A stretch of 64,000 nt of DNA from Bryoerythrophyllum caledonicum (taxonomy: Eukaryota > Streptophyta > Bryopsida > Pottiales > Pottiaceae): the NCBI GenBank assembly GCA_963971425.1, contig OZ020518.1, positions 31,874,770 to 31,938,769 on the forward strand, given 5' to 3'. A model generated the notes under the pieces. That model was given only the letters and a program-made list of their open reading frames with translations, did not search any database and was not told where the DNA came from. Shown piece after piece: positions 57,661 to 64,000 of this stretch. How positions within the stretch are numbered: the first letter of the stretch is position 1; every line of letters starts with the position of its first letter. The translations under genes were made by a program, and so were the position numbers.

Positions 57661-59591
57661 TTGGCAATGCGACTAAGGTGTGAGATAAAGATGAGGATTT
57701 GAAAATTCTAGAAAAAAACTCCAAGTCATGGACCTTTGGTGAACAAGCAGACATGAATGGTAATTGCACATGGAGGAGTTTGGCTAGTAGTTTCATTTGC
57801 ACTTCTCCTTCTTTGCTGTAGTAGAGTTCAAATTTAGAATAACATTAAAAATCAAACGAATCATAGGCAACTTAGAATACAAGCTACAACTTCACTACAA
57901 GCTTACATTTATCATGGTCATTGTCCCATATCTTTTGGCAAATCAACGAAGGTGCAGGAGAAAGAAGAACAATGGGAAATTCTTACTAGAGATTACGACT
58001 CATGACCCCTTGCTAAGCAATTTCATCTATTTGAAATTGCATATAAGAAGGGTCCTTGGATAGTAGCTTCTTTTGCACTTTAACTTCTTTTCTTAATTGC
58101 AAAGCATCTACAATTTAACATTATTGCATGGAGTAATGCTCAAGCGTGGTCATTGTCCCATATCGTATGACAATGCAATCGTGGTCATTTATATAAGAAA
58201 AGAAGTGAACAAGCTCAATAGACATATATTTTGAAATATACTTGTGCAATTCTTAACCACTTGAGAATTTCACATCACATGGATTTTGATATATTTTAAA
58301 CTTCTTTTACCAGCCACATGTTTATTTCATCAAGAATAATATAATATATAAGAACGTACCGAGGTCCTCTTTTTGGGCATATGACTATCCCATATCATGA
58401 TTTGGTATCTTAGGTTTGATGATGTATATAAAGTAGGAGTAGCATAAGAATAAAAGGAAGAAGAAATAGAAATGATACAAAAATAGTATGCAACAAATAG
58501 ATCGATCAAAGAACAAAAATTATATCAATTTTAGGATTCCGTGTAAAAATATAAAATGGAAATCCCGTGAGGTCAAAAAAGAATAAAAATTCTAATAAAA
58601 GTTTCATTTTAAAAACAAAAATAGTCAAAAAGATAAATTCTTTCAAAAAGAGTTGCCAATAGGGCCCTCCATGCACCTCCTTGGTACCGAGGTGCCTCTT
58701 TGGGGGTTTTTAGTTTTGTAATCGTACTCCTTGATTTCTTAAAATAAAAAATAAAGATATTAAGGACTGATGATTAGAGTTGATGATTACTATTGACGAG
58801 CCTTCTTTAGTTAAGTATTTTAAAGACCAAACAATATGGAATCCTCCACCGATAACAATCATTGAGCTACATTCATCCATCCACCTACATTCATCCAAGT
58901 TCCCTCCAAATATCTTAGTTTGGAGTTCTAAAGCCCATTTTCTCCCATTTCAAACTTTTTTTGCATCGCGTAAAAAGATTTCCTACAAGTTACTTCGAAT
59001 ACGTGGTCATAGGATGCCGAATGGAAAAAAAAGTGTTCACTGCTCACCACTCACACGTTAGCATTCATGCATGCGTTGGACAACTTGTAGATGATTGTGC
59101 CGATGGGCAGAAGTAGAAAATTCAGGAGCGTATCAACGAAGTCCTTCCCTTCATTCAAGAACATGACTCAACCCGTCTTGTAACAAAGTAGCACGAATAC
59201 CATGAATGTGGCACTACTGTTCACAGCCATTGTAACGCTTCTCTCATCAACCTTCTCGACCATTGTTTGACCCCCTTGTGGTTTTATTTAATGCAAGGTC
59301 AACCAAGTATGCCAACCAAATATGTAAATTTATAGAATTTGAGTAAGCTAGGCCAATAAGAAGGTTAACACCAAATCTTGTAAGGGAAAAAAATAGAATT
59401 CATCTACATTATGATCTCTAGTTCTTATGTGGAGAAAAAATTGTTTTTTTGGTACCTTGTCCAACAATGTGTAGAAATGCTTCTCTTGAGTTGTAATGTA
59501 TATTCATACTAAAGACAAAAGAAAATCCAATAATATCCAAGAAAATGGTGTTGTTTATTTATTAAAAAAACATTAATGCCAATATGAATTT
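57661..59591. other. AT-rich intergenic DNA, no supported gene
   Basis: Repeated CATTGTCCCATATCTTTTGGCAA-like sentences at about 57645, 57925 and 58150 point to further old repeats. A broken protein-like text at 59040-59260 is not recognised. Confidence 0.4.
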
Positions 59592-60161
59592 TCAGGAACA
59601 ATTGGAACTACTTAAAGTCCCTTCTTTTGCATTTTGAAAATCACAACTTTTTCTCTCAAGTTCAAGTGTAAAAATACAAAATTTTCCTAGTGCTCTCCTG
59701 TAATAAACTCTATTCTTTTCCACTCTACTTCGCTTAGCTTTGCTTTGCTCTGCCACTAACTCCACAATTTGTTGTTCCAACATTTTTATTTGATTGTTAA
59801 TTTGCTTTTCATAGTCGGCCACTATTGTCATTGAATCGTCAATTGAAGTGCTTAGACGAGGTTTTGAAGGAAGGGGCCACATTACACCTCTTTCTAGTTA
59901 ATATCCATGCTTTAGTACAAGTTATAGGGTCAATTCACCAAATGCATTCTAAGCGGCCCTCTTGAATTCTATTGTCTTTAGTATGACACATTGATCATCA
60001 TTTTTCTTCTCTTTGAAATAGATAATCCAGTTTCTTGGCTCTTTTAGAAGATCCTCTACTGGTTTTTCCGCCTCATCACCTTTATATAGTGGGTGCCTAT
60101 CTAAACCTCCACACAATGCTATACTCGTCTCTTGCTTCCCATTAGAACGCTCAAACAACAT
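59592..60161 (-). pseudogene. Two adjacent ORFs of unknown function, probable relic
   Basis: ORF 60161-59949 (70 codons, DRHPLYKGDEAEKPVEDLL, KNDDQCVILKTIEF) ends in a stop. After 66 bases ORF 59882-59592 (96 codons) follows in the same sense with a likely coiled coil (DYEKQINNQIKMLEQQIVEL, then AEQSKAKRSRVEKNR). They read like one broken protein. No family recognised. Confidence 0.3.
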
Positions 60162-62344
60162 ATTTTTAGTTTATTTAGAAGTGTTATTGAATCCTCCACA
60201 TCAGAGATGTCAAAAATTTGCGTTGTCTTGGCTAGTAACTCTAAAATTTCTTGCACAATTTACATTTGCCTCAACCAAGTCACGTTGCTGGGGAAGAGCC
60301 ATTGTTTCTTTAAATTTTTCACTCGCTCTTATTCATTTGCGTTTTTAAATAAAACCTCCCAGGTCATATTGTTTCATATCTCAATAACATTTTCCATGTT
60401 TAAATTAGAAGAAAAATATATCAATAAAAAATAACTCAAAAACGAATTGTGAATTATCAATCAAGATATATACTCAAAATATAAAGTTCAATTGTGGTTC
60501 TCTGTTTGTCTAGATTTTCTTCTTATACAATTTAGGAGGGCTCAACCCATATTTGATTATTTTACTTTTCTAATTTTAAGGTTTAAACCATTGGTTTCCG
60601 CACAATTGTTTCAATTATGCTACACCATTTTAAAAAAAAAAAATTTGGATGTAAAAATATGAATCAATTCATCAAATGCGTTAGGGCTTATGATACAAAA
60701 CTTCATATATTTTCTATTATGCATGTCCTTAGACACTTTTCAATCAATGTGTTCAATGTAATTTCAGTGGCTCCATCTAAAACATCCTTGGAGCATAATT
60801 CTTCATTATGGCTACTAACCATGTAATAGGAAGATAATGGAGGCAATCCATAAGCTCCAATAATGTCCTCACTCTTAACTTAAGAGAACTTTTGGATCAC
60901 GCATTGTTGTTGTAGAATTGTTCAATGTCATTGTGGAATAGTCCAATATCATTGTAAATTGTCCAATGTTATTGACAAAAGCATCTACACAAACGGAATT
61001 GCATCGTAGAAAGTAGGGTCCATTGTTGTTTAGAAGGCACCTACTTTGAAGAAAAAAAAGACTTGTTAAATGCATTCAAACAATGTAATGCATTATTCAC
61101 AACATGTAGTGGATGTAAAAAGCATATTATTAAAAAAAACAACATACTTTGTGTACAATACAACCACTGGAAGTTGGACCTCCACAACCCCCTTCACCGC
61201 CAAGTACAAGTAAAAAGAAAATTTGGGAATAATTTAGGTTGCCCTTGATAAGTTGGAGATCAATTGATGTGGCTTGCTTGAAAAGGTACCTAGATAGAGT
61301 ATGTAAGATACACCTCAAAAGGCAAGGAATAATTTGAAAGAAAAATTTATAAAAAATCAAATGATTTTATTCTAAAGGCGCCGACGACATCCATATTAAA
61401 ACTTCCTCTACTCTTGAATCTCATACCTAACACCTTCTTCAAAATTAGATGCTGGATAAAGAAGAATTCACGGTGGATAAGATATTGTTAACTTGTGATT
61501 GATATTAGTATTGGATAGAGTAAGTGTCTATCCTCAAGAGGGGGGAGTAGTTCCATGCTACTAAACCTATGTTTGGTGGACATTCAGTTAGTGGTAGAAC
61601 GAACATACACTTTATTCACTCCGGTCCTTCAAGGAGGACCGGAGTTCTTCTTCTTCCTAGATAGAATAAGTCAAGTTATGTTTTTTTTAGCAAAAGTTGA
61701 AACTATTAAGTTGAGTTAAGCACATGCTTTTAGCAGATATTGGATAGCAGATGTTGGATGCTTGGACTCAACAATAGTCAAATAATAAAAAATGTGAGGC
61801 AAAATCACCACCAAATACTTACACCTGCTCAAGTTATGAAAGTGTGAAATTTAAATAAAACAAAACATAATTCAATCTAAATTCTATTGTTTTGTTTCTT
61901 TCAATACGTTGTTCCATGTAATATGTTGTATTTGATGTCATTTGATTTTTTTGAAATAACTAAATCTACTAAATCCGTTTCAAAAGCAACACTAGAATGT
62001 ATCATAATGTCAACCTGAAATAATCAATTATTATAGAAACACATGTCAATGGTGAAGTAAAAAAAATGAACTTTATCACATAAGAGGATTCTAACGAAAA
62101 GATCTCAATTACACAAGGGCCAATGACGACAATTTCAAGAACCAAAAAGACCATGCTAAGGAAAGAAAAACACCTTCTTACTTCAGAAATATTATTATAG
62201 ACTTCCGCAAAAATGAATGCAAACGGAAGAGCTTACTAATGGAGGACATTGCCATTCAGCTCCAAATGGAGGTTTGCTATTAGTCAGGACCTCTTGCTCT
62301 TGGTCGATGCTTATGGGCGGTGTCTATTGGTGGCCACCCATTAA
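60162..62344. other. AT-rich intergenic DNA with dispersed-repeat copies
   Basis: An inverted copy of the common dispersed repeat is at about 61520-61640 (GTGGTAGAACGAACATACACT, TTCACTCCGGTCC). No gene. 62250-62290 (CAGCTCCAAATGGAGGTTTG) is repeated at 63328-63360. Confidence 0.45.
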
Positions 62345-62480
62345 ACATGGCACCACACCTTGAAAATTCATAACTAATTCAAATTTCATTGTAATTGTAT
62401 TGGCTATCACTAATAATTATATTTATTTTATTTGCTCTCTCCATATATGTGCACTGCTTTCCTTTAAAGGTCGCTAGGGG
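62345..62480 (+). repeat. Dispersed repeat, copy 2 (inverted partner at 22010-22160)
   Basis: TTCATAACTAATTCAAATTT, TATTGGCTATCACTAATAAT and GCTCTCTCCATATATG blocks in the same order as the minus strand of the copy at 22 kb. Confidence 0.65.
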
Positions 62481-63961
62481 GCCATATATACAGTCACATA
62501 TTTTTCCTGTTGACATACAAAAATGGTACTAAAACTTAGCGAGACATACACCTTTGAATTGGAGATTGTTCAACTAACATATTTTCATTTGGAGGTCATT
62601 TCAATATCTCATCCTTATCATGCTCAAATAAGACACCATACATGTAGAATACATGGCCATTTTGCAACTTCTCATGTAGTAGGTGTAATAATGATCTAAA
62701 TTAAAATTGTCATGTGTCATTGGATCAGGCTCAACACAAGAACAAACTTTTGTAACAACTGCATACATCAATTCTTACACCTTGTATGTCAAATACATAG
62801 AAAACATCATGATGCAACCCAAATGTGACTTCTTTGACCTTTAAGGATAGACATGTCGGTTAGAGGGGGATTATCTTAGTTGAATAGCTCTCCAATTTCC
62901 TGGAAAGTGTAGATTGTAGCAGATCTGCTAATTGGTTTTTGGAACCCATGTGCATGTGTGTAATGCTGGTGCGTCGTGACGGATCTCTTTAAACCATATA
63001 GATGGATGGTATGGGAAGGGGGGTGTGGACCAAACTTAGCCCCTATTAATATGTTCGAGGGGCGCCGTATTTCGACCAAGGTGGATTCTCAACTGGTAAA
63101 TTGGAGCCGCATGCCTCAATTTCTGGATTTTTTTTTTCCAAAAAAAGCTTCTCCATCCCCAAAACAAAATAAAAGGCAGAAAAAGAGGTCTATCTGCGGC
63201 CCACCCTTCGTGACATCCGTCTACATGAATTAAGGTAAACCCCCTATAACCAACAAAAATCCATAGCCAACGCCTATAAAATTGGGATATATCCAACCCT
63301 CTTCCATTCCATTACCACCAACTCAGCTCCAAATGGAGGCTTGCTATTAGTCAAGACCAACCATTTCTTTATTGGCTAATTTTCGCCACAATCTGACTCA
63401 TGAGCCATGTTGGCGAACTGTATAGTCATAATATACTAGATTTTGGATGTGAAGTTCGCCATCATCAAATGGATGGTGGTGGGGTGGTGGCCAGTCAGGC
63501 TCATACACGTCGGGTCAGTTCGCCGTCTTCGACGCACGAAGTCGTCACCTTGTCGCCGCCGCTCAGCCCCATGCAAGAGCGCACTTAGATCTGATTAGCT
63601 GTGATCGCCGCATTTGGCATTGACAGAACTTCTCGCCGAGAGCCAGCGCGCTCTTGCCAATCTGAGCGCCTTCGCTGCCGTGCAAAGTTCTATCATGTGT
63701 TGTCGCCAAGTTTCTTGTGTGCATAATTGGGAGGTTTAGGTGCTTTCGCCGTTTGCTTCTATTTGTTATTGGGCTGGTTGCAGGTTTTTGCTGTTTGGGA
63801 GTCAAGCCTTCTGGATTTGCAAGTTTCGGAGTGCGCCGATGAAACCTTTAAGTTCCCCTCTTCTAAATGAGTTTCTCACCCGAATTCTTTGTGAATCTCT
63901 GTGTGTTTGGCTGTGGTGTTTTGAGCACTGGGATTGCATTTCTGCAATTTGCATTGATTTC
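62481..63961. other. Intergenic DNA and probable 5' flank of the gene at the right edge
   Basis: An inverted unit of the GACCTCCAAATGAAAATATG repeat at about 62575-62640. From about 63450 the sequence becomes GC-richer, as in a promoter or 5' UTR. Confidence 0.4.
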
Positions 63962-64000
63962 ATGGCGCCCAAGCAGTCGATTCTAACCAAGTTCTTGTAT
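63962..64000 (+). CDS. Start of a protein-coding gene cut by the window edge
   Basis: The last 39 bases from the ATG at 63962 read MAPKQSILTKFLY and continue out of the window. QSILTKFL fits the PCNA-interacting PIP box (Q-x-x-I-x-x-F-aromatic/Leu), which in plants sits at the extreme N terminus of replication and mismatch-repair proteins such as the MSH3/MSH6 group. With 13 residues this is only a suggestion. Confidence 0.35.
   Translation, partial: MAPKQSILTKFLY

Overview
The window is nuclear DNA of a land plant. The evidence is spliced genes with GT-AG introns of roughly 60-350 bp, plant-type alpha-Aurora kinase and COP9 subunit 6, a PPi-dependent phosphofructokinase beta subunit, an A-type cytochrome P450, SABATH methyltransferases, and telo-box motifs (AAACCCTAA) in 5' flanks. 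The short introns, the P450 and SABATH types and the kinds of decayed mobile genes suggest a non-seed plant (bryophyte or lycophyte grade), but that placement is an inference and I cannot name a species.

Layout. From 1 to 9 kb is a gene island: a DEAD-box helicase of the RH13/DDX24 type (minus, running off the left edge), a broken GDSL-lipase fragment (minus), peptidyl-tRNA hydrolase 2 (plus) and Aurora kinase (minus). From 9.7 to 15.7 kb are three DNA transposons almost end to end: a structurally complete PIF/Harbinger element with both of its genes, a Harbinger-like MITE, and a decayed pogo/Tigger-like element. From 16 to 21.2 kb are an intronless PFP beta-subunit gene and a three-exon P450, both minus. 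From 21 to 38.9 kb is AT-rich repeat DNA. It holds relics of two unrelated DNA methyltransferases (a C5 type on plus and a permuted N6/N4 amino type on minus), a 34-35 bp minisatellite, several other tandem repeats and a tRNA-derived SINE-like unit. CSN6 lies at 38.96-41.13 kb (minus).

From 41 to 51 kb the DNA is again repeat-rich: a decayed FCP1/HAD-like phosphatase domain, a satellite of about 199 bp, and a Tc1-type DD34E transposon with recognisable 33-bp inverted repeats and TA duplications. A SABATH methyltransferase gene lies at 51.5-53.2 kb. Its stop codon is the first base of an 86-bp tandem repeat rich in telomere-like CCCTAAA. A broken SABATH copy follows at 55.4-56.2 kb, then a SWIM-zinc-finger pseudogene (minus) and more AT-rich repeats. 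At the right edge (63.96 kb) a new plus-strand gene appears to start with a PCNA-binding-like N terminus.

The host genes are unrelated housekeeping and metabolic genes, not an operon: ribosome biogenesis (helicase), release of stalled peptidyl-tRNA (PTH2), mitosis (Aurora), glycolysis (PFP), protein degradation control (CSN6) and specialised metabolism (P450, SABATH). The accessory material between them is of most interest, above all the two methyltransferase relics and the DD34E element. Exon boundaries were derived by hand from splice consensus, reading frame and family conservation.
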